Positions 53,301 through 62,062 of a stretch of DNA of 64,000 nucleotides are shown one piece after another. The number at the start of each line of letters is the position of its first letter. The first letter of the stretch is position 1. The stretch comes from Roseateles amylovorans (GTDB lineage: Bacteria > Pseudomonadota > Gammaproteobacteria > Burkholderiales > Burkholderiaceae_C): contig NZ_CP104562.2 of NCBI RefSeq assembly GCF_025398155.2, positions 3,906,001 through 3,970,000 of the forward strand, written 5' to 3'. The notes beneath the pieces are model-generated. The model was not told the origin of the DNA. It ran no database searches and was given only the letters and a program-made list of their open reading frames with translations. Made by a program: the position numbers and the translations under genes.

Positions 53301-54104
53301 ATGGTCGTCATCATCACCGGCGCCTCCGACGGCATCGGCGCAGAACTCGCCCGCCAATGGGCGCAGCGCGACGGCGCGACGCTGTCGCTGGTGCTGGCCG
53401 CCCGCAGCGAGGACAAGCTCGACGAGGTGGCCCGGCAATGTCAGGCCCTGGGCGCGGCGACGCTGGTGCGGCGCTGCGATGTCGAACGCGAGGAAGACTG
53501 CCAGGCGCTGATCCACGCCGCACTCGGCGCGTTCGGCGCCATCGATGTGCTGGTGAACAACGCCGGCATGTCGGCCCATGCGCTGTTCGATCAGGTGAAG
53601 GACCTGGCCTGGTATCAGCGCCTGATGCAGATCAACTTGTGGGGCGCGGCCTGGTGCACCCAGGCCGCGCTGCCCGCGATCAAGGCCAGCCGGGGCCGCA
53701 TCGTGGCGGTGTCCAGCCTGGCGGGACTGCTGGGCATTCCGGGCCGCACCGCCTACAGCGCCACCAAGTTCGCCATGACCGGCTTCTTCGAAGCCCTGCG
53801 CACCGAGGTGAGCTCCCATGGCGTCAGCGTGACCATCGCCTACCCCGGCGTGGTCGACACCCAGATCCGTTACCGCGGCTTCAATGCGCAAGGTCAGCCT
53901 TCGGGCCTGAGCAGCCTGGATGAACGCGGCGCGATGACCGTGCAGACCTGCGCCCGCCTGATCCTGGACGGCACGCTGGCCCGCGAACGCGACATCGTCA
54001 TGACCACCCGCGGCAAACTGGGCCGGTGGCTGAAGCTGCTGGTGCCGGCGATGGTCGACCGAATGGCCATGAGGGCCTTGAAGCAGGAGCAACGACCGCA
54101 ATGA
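53301..54104 (+). CDS. Short-chain dehydrogenase/reductase
   Basis: A 267-residue Rossmann-fold oxidoreductase. The NAD(P) site is VIITGASDGIGAELARQW, NNAG is present in VLVNNAGMS, and the catalytic Tyr-x3-Lys is in AYSATKFAM. The arginine-containing first loop suggests NADP preference. The C-terminal hydrophobic stretch KLLVPAMVDRMAM may be peripheral to the membrane. The ribosome-binding site GGAGGAG stands just before the ATG at 53301. It overlaps the methyltransferase gene by four bases. Confidence 0.92.
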   Translation: MVVIITGASDGIGAELARQWAQRDGATLSLVLAARSEDKLDEVARQCQALGAATLVRRCDVEREEDCQALIHAALGAFGAIDVLVNNAGMSAHALFDQVKDLAWYQRLMQINLWGAAWCTQAALPAIKASRGRIVAVSSLAGLLGIPGRTAYSATKFAMTGFFEALRTEVSSHGVSVTIAYPGVVDTQIRYRGFNAQGQPSGLSSLDERGAMTVQTCARLILDGTLARERDIVMTTRGKLGRWLKLLVPAMVDRMAMRALKQEQRPQ

Positions 54105-54826
54105 GCGATCGATCCCCATCGTCCGCTGGCACTGGCAAGAGCATCGGCACCGAACCCGGCACGGAACCCGGCATCAACACGGCCGCATCGCTGCCCCCGC
54201 ACGTCCCCCTGGGCCAGCCCAGCGATTGGGTGATGCGATGGCTGCCGGCCTGGCGCGACCAGCCTGACGCCACCGCACTGGACCTGGCGTGCGGATCGGG
54301 CCGCCACCTGATTCCCCTGGCCGAGGCCGGCCTGCGCGTGACCGGCGTGGACCGGGACGCCGCCGCCCTCACCGGGCTGCGGGCCCGGCTCCCGGCCAGC
54401 GAGCTGATCGAGGCCGACATCGAGGCCGGCCCCTGGCCGCTCGGCGACCGGGTGTTCGACCTGGTCGTGGTGACGAATTACTTGTGGCGACCGCTGTTCC
54501 CGAACATCGCGGACGCAGTCGCGCCGGGTGGCTGGCTGATTTACGAAACATTTACCGACGGACAGCAGCACATCGGCCGCCCCTCGCGCCCGGAATTCCT
54601 GCTGCGTCCGGGCGAGTTGCTGACAGCCTTCGGCGGGCTGCGCATCGTGGCGTTCGAAGACGGTTTCACCGGCGGCGCGGGCCTTGCTGCCTCTGGTGCG
54701 CGGGGAGCGGACGGGTCGGCACCGCCGTCGCCCGGCGGCGTCAACGGACGGTATGTCCAGCGCGTTGCTGCGGTGCGCGAGCAGACACCCAGGCCTGGGG
54801 TCTTCCCGCGATACCGGCTGGACTGA
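54101..54826 (+). CDS. SAM-dependent class I methyltransferase
   Basis: A 241-residue protein with the SAM-binding motif I ALDLACGSGRHLIPLAEAG and motif II VTGVDRDAAALTGL, then FDLVVVTNYLWRPLFPNI and GGWLIYETFTDGQQHIGRPS, features shared with tellurite-resistance-type and other small-molecule methyltransferases. An N-terminal ~40 residues are disordered. Its ATG at 54101 overlaps the SDR stop (ATGA). The substrate is unknown. Confidence 0.85.
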   Translation: MSDRSPSSAGTGKSIGTEPGTEPGINTAASLPPHVPLGQPSDWVMRWLPAWRDQPDATALDLACGSGRHLIPLAEAGLRVTGVDRDAAALTGLRARLPASELIEADIEAGPWPLGDRVFDLVVVTNYLWRPLFPNIADAVAPGGWLIYETFTDGQQHIGRPSRPEFLLRPGELLTAFGGLRIVAFEDGFTGGAGLAASGARGADGSAPPSPGGVNGRYVQRVAAVREQTPRPGVFPRYRLD

Positions 54827-54889
54827 ACCGGGACTGCACCGGCGTGGGTCGGCGCTTCAGTAGAATCCGCTGATCTCGAGGAATCCTCA

Positions 54890-55771
54890 ATGAACGCAAT
54901 TGTTGGCAGCATCGTGGCGCTGGTCACGCCGATGCATGAAGACGGCCGCATCGACTTCGATGGGCTGCGCTCCCTGATCGACTGGCACATCGACCAAGGC
55001 ACCGACGTGATCGGTGTGGTCGGCACCACCGGCGAATCCCCGACGGTGACGATGGAGGAGAACCGCGAGGTCATCCGCGTCGCGGTCGAGCATGTCAAGG
55101 GCCGCAAGCCGGTCCTGGCCGGCACCGGCGCGAACGCCACTGCCGAGGCGATCGAGCTGAGCCGCTTCGCCAAGCAGGTGGGCGCGGATGCCACGCTGTC
55201 GGTCGTCCCCTACTACAACAAGCCCTCGCAGGAAGGCATCTATCGCCACTTCAAGGCGATCGCCGAGGCGGTGGACATCCCGATGATGCTCTACAACGTG
55301 CCCGGACGGACGGTGGCCGACATGGCCCCGGAAACCGCCATCCGCTGCGCCGCCCTGCCGGGCGTCTTCGGCATCAAGGAGGCGACCGGCAACATCGAGC
55401 GCGCCGCCTGGCTGATCAAGCATGCGCCCCAGCACTTCGGCATCTTCTCCGGTGACGACGGCACCGCCATCGCCCTGATGCTGATGGGTGGCCGCGGCCA
55501 TGTGAGCGTCACCGCCAACGTCGCCCCGCGCGAGATGCATGAGATGTGCATCGCCGCGATCGAGGGCCGTGTGCGCGAGGCCACCGCGCTGCATTTCAAG
55601 CTGCTGGGCCTGCACAAGCAACTGTTCTGCGAACCCAGCCCGGCACCCACCAAGTGGGCCTTGAACCAGTTGGGGCGTTGCGGCAATCATCTGCGCCTGC
55701 CACTCACCCCGCTGACCGAAGGCGGCCAGGCGCTGGTGCAAGCCGCCATGCGCGAGGCCGGCCTGTTGTGA
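54890..55771 (+). CDS. dapA: 4-hydroxy-tetrahydrodipicolinate synthase
   Basis: Condenses pyruvate and aspartate semialdehyde, the first committed step to lysine and diaminopimelate. The 293-residue class I aldolase has GTTGES (Thr46/Thr47), Tyr135 and Arg140 in MLYNVPGRT, and Lys163 in GIKEATGNI as the Schiff-base residue, two positions on from E. coli numbering. It is followed by bamC, the E. coli arrangement. The promoter should lie in the 63-base gap. Confidence 0.97.
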   Translation: MNAIVGSIVALVTPMHEDGRIDFDGLRSLIDWHIDQGTDVIGVVGTTGESPTVTMEENREVIRVAVEHVKGRKPVLAGTGANATAEAIELSRFAKQVGADATLSVVPYYNKPSQEGIYRHFKAIAEAVDIPMMLYNVPGRTVADMAPETAIRCAALPGVFGIKEATGNIERAAWLIKHAPQHFGIFSGDDGTAIALMLMGGRGHVSVTANVAPREMHEMCIAAIEGRVREATALHFKLLGLHKQLFCEPSPAPTKWALNQLGRCGNHLRLPLTPLTEGGQALVQAAMREAGLL

Positions 55772-55886
55772 TGCGCGATGCTCGCGGCGGCCTCGGCCGC
55801 CTGCTCTAATGCGGGCTGCCTTTCTCACCCTCACCCTGTTTCCTGATGCGGCTGGTCCGCGGCGAACAACTTCGGAGATGTCTAGC

Positions 55887-57044
55887 GTGACTCGTTCCCT
55901 TTCCGCCTCCTGCGCTTCCACCCCGGTGCGCGTGGCCTGCCTGATGGCACTGGCCTCGCTCTCGGCGTGCAGCACGCTCGACAGCATGACCTCCGGCGAC
56001 AAGGTCGACTACCGCACCCAGGCCCGTCAGACCACCGGCCTGGACGTGCCGCCCGACCTGACCCAGCTGCCGCGCGAAAACCGCCCGACCGGCACCGTCA
56101 GCGCCGCACAACTGGCCGCGCAGCCGGCCGCTGGGCGCCCCAATGCCGTGACCGCCGGCAGCACCGTGGCCCTGGCCAAGGTGGGCGACGTGCAATTCCA
56201 GCGCCTGGGCAACACCCGCTGGCTGCACACTTCCCTGCCCCCTGAGCAGCTCTGGCCGGTGCTGAAGACCTTCTGGCAGGAACGCGGCCTGCAGGTTGAG
56301 ACCGAGGACGCGTCCATCGGCGTCATGGAAACCAACTGGGCGGAAAACCGCGCCAAGCTGCCGCAGGACTTCATCCGCAAGGCCATCGGCAGCATGCTGG
56401 ATTCGATCTACTCCACCGGCGAGCGCGACAAGTACCGCACCCGGCTGGAGCGCAGCCCGGACGGCGGCACCGACATCTACATCACCCACCGCGGGATGAT
56501 CGAGGTCTACACCAACAGCCAGAAGGACGACACCGCCTGGCAGCCGCGCCCCTCCGATCCGGAGATGGAAGCCGAAATGCTGTCGCGCCTGCTGCTCAAG
56601 CTCGGCGGCAAGGAAGAAGCGGCCCAGGCCGTGGCCAACAGCAAGCCCACCGCGCCGGTCTTCGCCGAAGGCACCGGCCGTCCTGCGCCGCGCGCGCTGG
56701 CCGACGTGCCGGATGCGCTGCAGCTCAACGAAGGCTTCGACCGCGCCTGGCGCCGTGTCGGCCAATCGCTGGACCGTCACGGCTTCACCATCGAAGACCG
56801 CGACCGCAAGCAAGGTCTGTTCTTCCTGCGTTATGCCGACCCCAACCAGGCCGGCAAGGAAGAGCCGGGCTTCTGGGCCCGTCTGTTCGGCGCGGACAAA
56901 ACCACCAGCGCGGTGCGCTACCGCGTGTCGGTCAAGACCGAAGGCGAGCGCTCGACCGTCAGCGTGCTGGACGACAAGGGTCAGCAACAGACCAACGAGA
57001 TCGCCAAGCGCATCCTGCAGCTGTTGATGGAAGACCTGCGCTGA
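55887..57044 (+). CDS. bamC: Outer membrane protein assembly factor BamC
   Basis: Lipoprotein subunit of the BAM complex that inserts beta-barrel proteins. The 385-residue precursor has a signal sequence ending in the lipobox LSAC (RVACLMALASLSACSTLD), an unstructured stretch with VDYRTQARQTTGLDVPPDL (the BamD-binding region), and two helix-grip domains. I prefer the GTG at 55887, nine bases after GGAG; an ATG at 55878 is only two bases after that site. It follows dapA by 115 bases and is followed by four hairpins. Confidence 0.93.
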   Translation: MTRSLSASCASTPVRVACLMALASLSACSTLDSMTSGDKVDYRTQARQTTGLDVPPDLTQLPRENRPTGTVSAAQLAAQPAAGRPNAVTAGSTVALAKVGDVQFQRLGNTRWLHTSLPPEQLWPVLKTFWQERGLQVETEDASIGVMETNWAENRAKLPQDFIRKAIGSMLDSIYSTGERDKYRTRLERSPDGGTDIYITHRGMIEVYTNSQKDDTAWQPRPSDPEMEAEMLSRLLLKLGGKEEAAQAVANSKPTAPVFAEGTGRPAPRALADVPDALQLNEGFDRAWRRVGQSLDRHGFTIEDRDRKQGLFFLRYADPNQAGKEEPGFWARLFGADKTTSAVRYRVSVKTEGERSTVSVLDDKGQQQTNEIAKRILQLLMEDLR

Positions 57045-57049
57045 TCCTG

Positions 57050-57150
57050 CGCGGGCGCCAGGCGCCCGCGGGTTGACTCGTTCGAGTCAACCGGTTTGCG
57101 CAAACGGCTTGACTCGAACAAACGCCACCCTGGGGTGGCGTTTTCTATTT
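57050..57150 (+). terminator. Four tandem hairpins, the last an intrinsic terminator, after bamC
   Basis: Four perfect or near-perfect stems follow the bamC stop in 100 bases. The first is 10-bp CGCGGGCGCC/GGCGCCCGCG (57050-57070) and the second 10-bp GGTTGACTCG/CGAGTCAACC (57071-57092). The third is GGTTTGC/GCAAACG (57092-57107), and the fourth is AACGCCACCC/GGGTGGCGTT (57121-57142) with a T-rich tail TTCTATTT. The last is a standard terminator. Confidence 0.8.
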
Positions 57151-57373
57151 GGGCGCGAGTATCCAATCAAATACCAGTTATCGCTTCAGATAACCCTGGC
57201 TGAGCGACGCAAACCCTGGTCGCTTCGAATGGAGCGACAGAAGAAATCTGATGCATCGCACCGTACTGACGTACAGAGCACATCAACCTCCCATCAAGGT
57301 GAGGTCTCAAGGTGAGGATGCGGGAAACACTTCGGCAAAGATCCGGAAAGATCCAGTAAGGATCCGGGCAAAG

Positions 57374-57409
57374 AAAAAGCCGCCCGGGCTTGCACCCGGG
57401 CGGCTTTTT
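57374..57409 (-). terminator. Intrinsic terminator after the small lipoprotein gene
   Basis: AAAAAGCCGCCCGGG and CCCGGGCGGCTTTTT form a long stem around TTGCA. On the minus strand it follows the lipoprotein stop by 18 bases and ends in T5. Confidence 0.85.
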
Positions 57410-57427
57410 CAGGACGAGAAAATCGTC

Positions 57428-57634
57428 TTAGTTGCTGGCTGCCGAAGCGGGAGCCGAAGCGTCCATGGCGGGCGCCGAAGCGGCGTCCATCACGGGAGCC
57501 GAAGCGGCGTCCACGACAGGAGCCGAAGCTTCCGGAGCGGGAGTCGCCACCGGAGCCGGGGCTTCTTCCTTCTTGCCGCAAGCGGTCAGTGCAACAGCGG
57601 CCAGCAGGGAGGCCAACAGGATCGACTTTTTCAT
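57428..57634 (-). CDS. Small Ala/Pro-rich lipoprotein
   Basis: A 68-residue precursor: MKKSILLASLLAAVALTAC with lipobox LTAC, then GKKEEAPAPVATPAPEAS and a tandem repeat of eight-residue units of the SAPVxDAA type. The start is the ATG at 57634 with GAGGA five bases upstream. It resembles the short lipoproteins of unknown function common in Burkholderiales, likely tethered to the outer membrane with a flexible repeat tail. A terminator follows at 57374-57409. Confidence 0.85.
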   Translation of the reverse strand: MKKSILLASLLAAVALTACGKKEEAPAPVATPAPEASAPVVDAASAPVMDAASAPAMDASAPASAASN

Positions 57635-57791
57635 ACTTGTCCTCAAGTAACTTTTAGACGAACAATCAATTACCGGTAATTAATGAAGTCGTACAAGAGT
57701 CCCGGTACGAGCTTCAGCAGACCAAGACGTGGAAAACCTCGAGCGCTTCCCTCGCCTAGCCAGCAATTATAGCCACCAGTTTGTAATCTGC

Positions 57792-58337
57792 TTACAACCC
57801 CAAGGTGCTGCTACCGAACGAATCGGTAGATCGTTGCTCAATAGCGTCAAACCACTCACGGACAGTGGCTTCTTCGCGGGCTTGACGAAGCGTCAAAGAG
57901 GCCCGGACAGGCGACCATTGCTTGAACACCAGCAATCCGGGTGCCAGCAAGACACCACTGGGCGAGGGCTGGCTGCGGTCGAGGTCCGCCGGGTCGAACG
58001 ATTTGGCAATGATGACATGATCATGCAGTCGGCGCCACTCGACAAAACGAGGATGGGCACGGCGCAGCGCTTCGTAGTCCATCGCCAGCAGGTGCAGCCG
58101 GCGGTGCGGCAACGCCCAGCGATGCAGCGCCTCCAGCAGCGCCTCGTCCGACAAGGGCCACTCGCTGAAATCGCTATCCAGCCAGAAAAGCTCCCGCCCG
58201 CCCTGCTCGGCAGTCAGTTGCAGGGATTGCCGAAGGATTTTCCGGATCTCGTCGCGCGACTCATAGACGCCCTCCTTCAGAGCGTCCGTGGGCACGGGCA
58301 TGGCGGTCGGTGGGCTGGCGCTGTCCATTGCGTTCAT
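57792..58337 (-). CDS. Conserved-looking protein of unknown function
   Basis: A 181-residue soluble protein, not recognised. It has a compact region ILRQSLQLTAEQGGRELFWLDSDFSEWPLSDEALLEALHRWALPHR and RLHLLAMDYEALRRAHPRFVEWRR and an acidic, Pro-rich N-terminus. The DxDFSEWPL and HPRFVEWRR segments look structured and give it the feel of a real conserved protein. The start used is the ATG at 58337; an earlier ATG at 58370 adds eleven residues. No operon partner is evident. Confidence 0.65.
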   Translation of the reverse strand: MNAMDSASPPTAMPVPTDALKEGVYESRDEIRKILRQSLQLTAEQGGRELFWLDSDFSEWPLSDEALLEALHRWALPHRRLHLLAMDYEALRRAHPRFVEWRRLHDHVIIAKSFDPADLDRSQPSPSGVLLAPGLLVFKQWSPVRASLTLRQAREEATVREWFDAIEQRSTDSFGSSTLGL

Positions 58338-58546
58338 GAACCTTTGATGGCGGATTGACGACGGGTCCACTGGGGTTGACCAGGGGTTGACTGCGAGTCG
58401 GCGGTGCTTCGCTGCAGCGGTGATGGTAGCTTTCGAGGCGATCTTCGGAAATCACAGGCCCGGAACACACAGAATCGGACAAGCTCGGTGGTCACTGCCA
58501 GCGATCCCTGAAGCAACGCGAACAGCGAAAAGCAGGCGGCGAACCG

Positions 58547-58580
58547 CGACCGGCGACCGGCGACCGGCGACCGGCGACCG
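58547..58580. repeat. Heptamer tandem repeat
   Basis: CGACCGG occurs 4.9 times head to tail in the intergenic region between the unknown-function gene and the RoxA-like gene, ending 29 bases beyond the RoxA-like stop. Slippage at a 7-bp unit would shift frame, but no gene reads through it. Confidence 0.85.
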
Positions 58581-58608
58581 ACGAATGCTGAACTGGGCCG
58601 GGCCAAGC

Positions 58609-59796
58609 TCAGGCCGGCACCACCCATCCGTCTTCCGCCCACTGATCCAGCAGGTCGCGTGCGCCTTCGCTCAGTCGAGCCACTTCGGCCGATGTCAGGG
58701 CATGCCGGTCGGCCAACCGACGCATCAGCGTCGCGTCCCGCCCCCCGGCGCGGAACGATGCGCCGTTGATGAAGACATGGGCGGCGTCATACATCATGCG
58801 ACTGCGCGCATGCAGTTGAACAGCGGCGCCCTCTGGCAGCGCCTCACCCGCATCGAAGAACACCCGCGGTTTGGGCTCGGTCAGTGCCTCACCCAGCGCA
58901 CGCTCCAGCGCCAAAGGCTGGGCTACCGCCTTCAATACCGCCTCCCGGGCAAAGGCCACCAGCTCATCGGGAATGCGGCCCGGCGCCTCGGTGGCGAGCT
59001 GTTTCGGGTCGGCATACATCCGGTCGCGCGGGCTGCGCTGGCCGTCTTCGCTGTCCTCGTCGGTCAAGCGCACCAGCAATTCGTTGGCCAGTTCCCCGCG
59101 CCACGGCGAGCGGAAGCCGACAGACGCGGTCATGCAATCCCCCCCAACGGCCACGCCGTCATGGGCCCAGCCCGGGGGCAGATAGAGCATGTCACCGGCC
59201 TCGAGCACAAAGTCCTGCTCCGGCTCGAAATCCGCCAGCACTTTCAGCGGCACATCGTCACGCAAGGTGCCGGTGGTGGCCACGCCCTGTCGGCCGATGC
59301 GCCAATGGCGCTTGCCGCTGACCTGGATCAGGAACACGTCATAGGAATCAAAGTGGGGACCGACGCCGCCGCCATCGCTCGCATAGGACAGCATCAGGTC
59401 GTCCAGGCGCGCCTCCGGCACGAAGCGGAAACGGCTGAGCAACTCGTGTGCGGCCGGCACATGCAGATCCAGGCCCTGCACCAGCAGGGTCCACTGCGGC
59501 TTGCTCCAGGCGGGCAGCTTGGCGATGGGGCCCTGGCGCAGCGACCACCGGTCGCCCGGCGACTGGCTGACCAGGCGCGATTCCACGTCCTCGCTGGCCG
59601 CCAATTGCGCCAGGGCGAGGCGGTCGATCGGCGCCTGCACGCCCGGCAGCGCCTGGCGAACCAGCAGCGGCTGCTTCTGCCAGTGACGGCGCATGAACTG
59701 CGCCGGGCTGAGGCCTCCCAGCAGCGGCGTGGGATGGTCGATGGACGGGCCGTCGGCCGGCGTCCTGGCATGCGTCTTGGAAATCATGGCGCGCAT
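58609..59796 (-). CDS. JmjC/cupin oxygenase, ribosomal protein L16 arginine hydroxylase-like (RoxA/YcfD)
   Basis: A 395-residue 2-oxoglutarate/Fe(II) oxygenase of the ROX/YcfD type. YcfD hydroxylates an arginine of ribosomal protein L16. The iron ligands are visible: GPHFDSYDVFLIQVSG (His-x-Asp) and GWAHDGVAVG (second His), with MLYLPPGW. The C-terminal winged-helix region follows, as in RoxA proteins. I chose the ATG at 59796; the ATG at 59787 is possible. It is divergent from an FKBP gene with only 52 bases between starts. Confidence 0.85.
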   Translation of the reverse strand: MRAMISKTHARTPADGPSIDHPTPLLGGLSPAQFMRRHWQKQPLLVRQALPGVQAPIDRLALAQLAASEDVESRLVSQSPGDRWSLRQGPIAKLPAWSKPQWTLLVQGLDLHVPAAHELLSRFRFVPEARLDDLMLSYASDGGGVGPHFDSYDVFLIQVSGKRHWRIGRQGVATTGTLRDDVPLKVLADFEPEQDFVLEAGDMLYLPPGWAHDGVAVGGDCMTASVGFRSPWRGELANELLVRLTDEDSEDGQRSPRDRMYADPKQLATEAPGRIPDELVAFAREAVLKAVAQPLALERALGEALTEPKPRVFFDAGEALPEGAAVQLHARSRMMYDAAHVFINGASFRAGGRDATLMRRLADRHALTSAEVARLSEGARDLLDQWAEDGWVVPA

Positions 59797-59848
59797 TGTC
59801 CGTCGGCGCAGCCTGTCTGGCGCGGGGCTGCATGAGAGAATCGCACCC

Positions 59849-60370
59849 ATGCAAATCACCGCTCCCTGCGTCGTCTCCCTCACCTGGAGACTCGAGGACG
59901 CACAAGGCCAATCCGTCGAAGTCCTGGACCCGGCGATGGAGTTCTTTTTCGGTGGCCAAGACCTGTTCGCGAAGGTTGAAGAAGCCCTGGAAGGTCACGT
60001 CATCGGCGATGAAATCAGCGTCGCGCTGCAGCCGGAAGACGCGTTCGGCGACTATGACAGCGGCCTCGTGTGCTTCGAGGCCCGATCGATCTTCCCGGAC
60101 AACGTCGATGTCGGCATGCAGTTCGAAGGCCCGCCCGAAGGCGCGGCCACGCCGGACATGCCCAAGGACCGCATCTATACCGTCACCGAAGCCTATCCCG
60201 AGCACATCGTGCTGGATGGCAACCACCCGCTGGCCGGCATCGGGCTGCGCATCCATGTGACCGTCTGCGACGTGCGCGAGGCCACCGAAGAAGAGATCGA
60301 GGCCGGCACGCTGGGCGATTCCGGTCTGTCGGTGCTCAACGGCCCGGCGCCTGAAGAACCGCTGCACTGA
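59849..60370 (+). CDS. FKBP-type peptidyl-prolyl cis-trans isomerase (SlyD-like)
   Basis: A 173-residue SlyD-type isomerase with the IF insert chaperone domain: WRLEDAQGQSVEVLDPAMEFFFGGQDLFAKVEEALEG, then QPEDAFGDYDS and HPLAGIGLRIHVTVCDVREATEEE. It lacks the Cys/His-rich metal-binding tail of E. coli SlyD and ends in an acidic Pro-rich tail. It should catalyse proline isomerisation in the cytoplasm. It is divergent from and close to the RoxA-like gene. Confidence 0.9.
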   Translation: MQITAPCVVSLTWRLEDAQGQSVEVLDPAMEFFFGGQDLFAKVEEALEGHVIGDEISVALQPEDAFGDYDSGLVCFEARSIFPDNVDVGMQFEGPPEGAATPDMPKDRIYTVTEAYPEHIVLDGNHPLAGIGLRIHVTVCDVREATEEEIEAGTLGDSGLSVLNGPAPEEPLH

Positions 60371-60524
60371 CCGCCAGCCGCACGGCCGCCGCCGCTGACT
60401 CCGCCACTGATTGATCGACCTTCAGCGCGCCTGCTCTGCGGCGGCGCGGCCGTGAGCCGCGGCACGGGGCGATCAGCGTGCGCGGGACCATCAGCGGGTG
60501 CGCAGTCGTTGCCGTCAACGGTCA

Positions 60525-61739
60525 TCACTCGATTTGCCCGCTCGCTGCGTCTCGGCGAACGACCTGGGGATCATCCGCCTCCACATCGGCGCGCGATCTG
60601 ATGGGGTCGCTGGAGGCGGAGTCAGAGGCGTCCATGGCCGGGGCTTCGGAGGGCGGCAGCGCCGCAGCCGTCGTTCGATCCCCGGCACCCGCCTCGGCGT
60701 CGGCCCCCGGTGCCGCCCGCGACATCTGCTTGAGCTGCGATTCGACCTGACGCACACGTCCGACGATCTGATCCAGGTGCCGAAGGTGCACCGCGTTTTC
60801 ACGCCAGTCCTTCTTCGTCATGAACGGGAAACTGGACGCGTAATCCCCGGCCCGCTGGATCGACTTGGTCACGAGGGTACCGGCGCCGATCTGGACATCG
60901 GCGGCCACCTCCAGGTGGCCGATCAGAATGGCCGCGCCGCCAATGCGGCAGCGCTCGCCGATGCGGGTGCTGCCCGCGATGCCAGTGCAGGCGGCAATGG
61001 CTGTGTGAGCCCCGATGCTGACGTTGTGCGCCACCTGCACCTGGTTGTCGATCTGTACGCCGTTGGCGATTCGGGTGTCGGACAGCGCGCCCCGGTCGAC
61101 CGTGGTGTTGGCGCCGATCTCCACATCATTCCCGATCACCACGCCGCCAGTCTGCGGCACCTTCAGCCAGCGGTCACCGGTCCACGCCAGTCCGAAGCCA
61201 TCGGCGCCGATCACCGCACCGCTGTGCAGGGTGACGCGATCGCCGATGCGGCAACCCGCATACAGCGTGACCTTGGGGTGCAGCACCGCGTCGTCGCCGA
61301 TGCACACATCGTCGCCAATCACCACACCGGCATGCACCACGCATCGCTCACCGATGCGTACGCGATCGCCGATGCAGGCCAGCGCTCGGATCTCCGTGCT
61401 GGCGGCGATCTGGGTGTCTCGCCCGACCACCGCGCGGGGATCTATGCCGGCGCGGACCTCGCACTTCGGCTGAAGCCACGTGAGCACGCGGGCCCAGTAC
61501 AGCATCGGGTCCGCCACGATGATCAGGCTACTCGGTAGTGCCAGGGACCGGTCCACCAGCTTTGGCGACACGATCACCGCCGCGGCGCGCGTCTGGTGGA
61601 ATGCGGACCGGTATTTCGGGTGCGCGAAGAAGCTGAGCTGATCTGGCCCGGCGAGGTCAAGCGGCGCGACGCCGCACACCTCGCGGTCATCGCCGGAGAG
61701 TTCGCCGCCCAGGGCGGTCACCAACGTGGAGAGCTTCAT
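60525..61739 (-). CDS. lpxD: UDP-3-O-acylglucosamine N-acyltransferase LpxD
   Basis: Adds the second acyl chain in lipid A synthesis using acyl-ACP. The 404-residue protein has an N-terminal uridine-binding domain and a left-handed beta-helix with hexapeptide repeats (RIGERCVVHAGVVIGDDVCI and similar). The catalytic His is in QVQVAHNVSIG, then HLEVAADVQIGAGT and MTKKDWRENAVHLRHLDQI. A C-terminal Ala/Ser/Asp-rich tail of ~55 residues exceeds the usual ~340. The start is the ATG at 61739 with GGAGG five bases upstream. It is not next to bamA, fabZ or lpxA here. Confidence 0.93.
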   Translation of the reverse strand: MKLSTLVTALGGELSGDDREVCGVAPLDLAGPDQLSFFAHPKYRSAFHQTRAAAVIVSPKLVDRSLALPSSLIIVADPMLYWARVLTWLQPKCEVRAGIDPRAVVGRDTQIAASTEIRALACIGDRVRIGERCVVHAGVVIGDDVCIGDDAVLHPKVTLYAGCRIGDRVTLHSGAVIGADGFGLAWTGDRWLKVPQTGGVVIGNDVEIGANTTVDRGALSDTRIANGVQIDNQVQVAHNVSIGAHTAIAACTGIAGSTRIGERCRIGGAAILIGHLEVAADVQIGAGTLVTKSIQRAGDYASSFPFMTKKDWRENAVHLRHLDQIVGRVRQVESQLKQMSRAAPGADAEAGAGDRTTAAALPPSEAPAMDASDSASSDPIRSRADVEADDPQVVRRDAASGQIE

Positions 61740-62062
61740 CGAAGCCTCCGGCAAGCCCAAGCATCCGAGACGCGGGGGGACGCGGACGCGGCGGTCCGTC
61801 GGCGCGGCGGGGCTAGCTGGGTGGCAGGCGTGCGGTGAGTGGTGGCGCCGATGGCGGTACTGGCGTGACGCCAGTTCGGTCGATCATGGCAGGGGGATGG
61901 GCGAAGGGAATTCATCGGGGCGGCGCTTGAAGAGCAGTGGCTTCATCTTGCGACGCCGCCCGCTGAGCCTCGATCCCACATACCGATGCGGCTTCGCAAG
62001 CCGACTACCGAGATCCATCATCGGATGACCGCTACGACAGCGCCTGCCGGGCGGCGCCGAGG
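61740..62062. other. Intergenic region between lpxD and dut
   Basis: No gene I can support. A minus-strand frame of 60 residues starts by TTG overlapping the dut stop but has no recognisable content. A short hairpin ACTGGCG-TGA-CGCCAGT lies near 61859. The lpxD promoter should be near 61740-61850. Confidence 0.5.
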
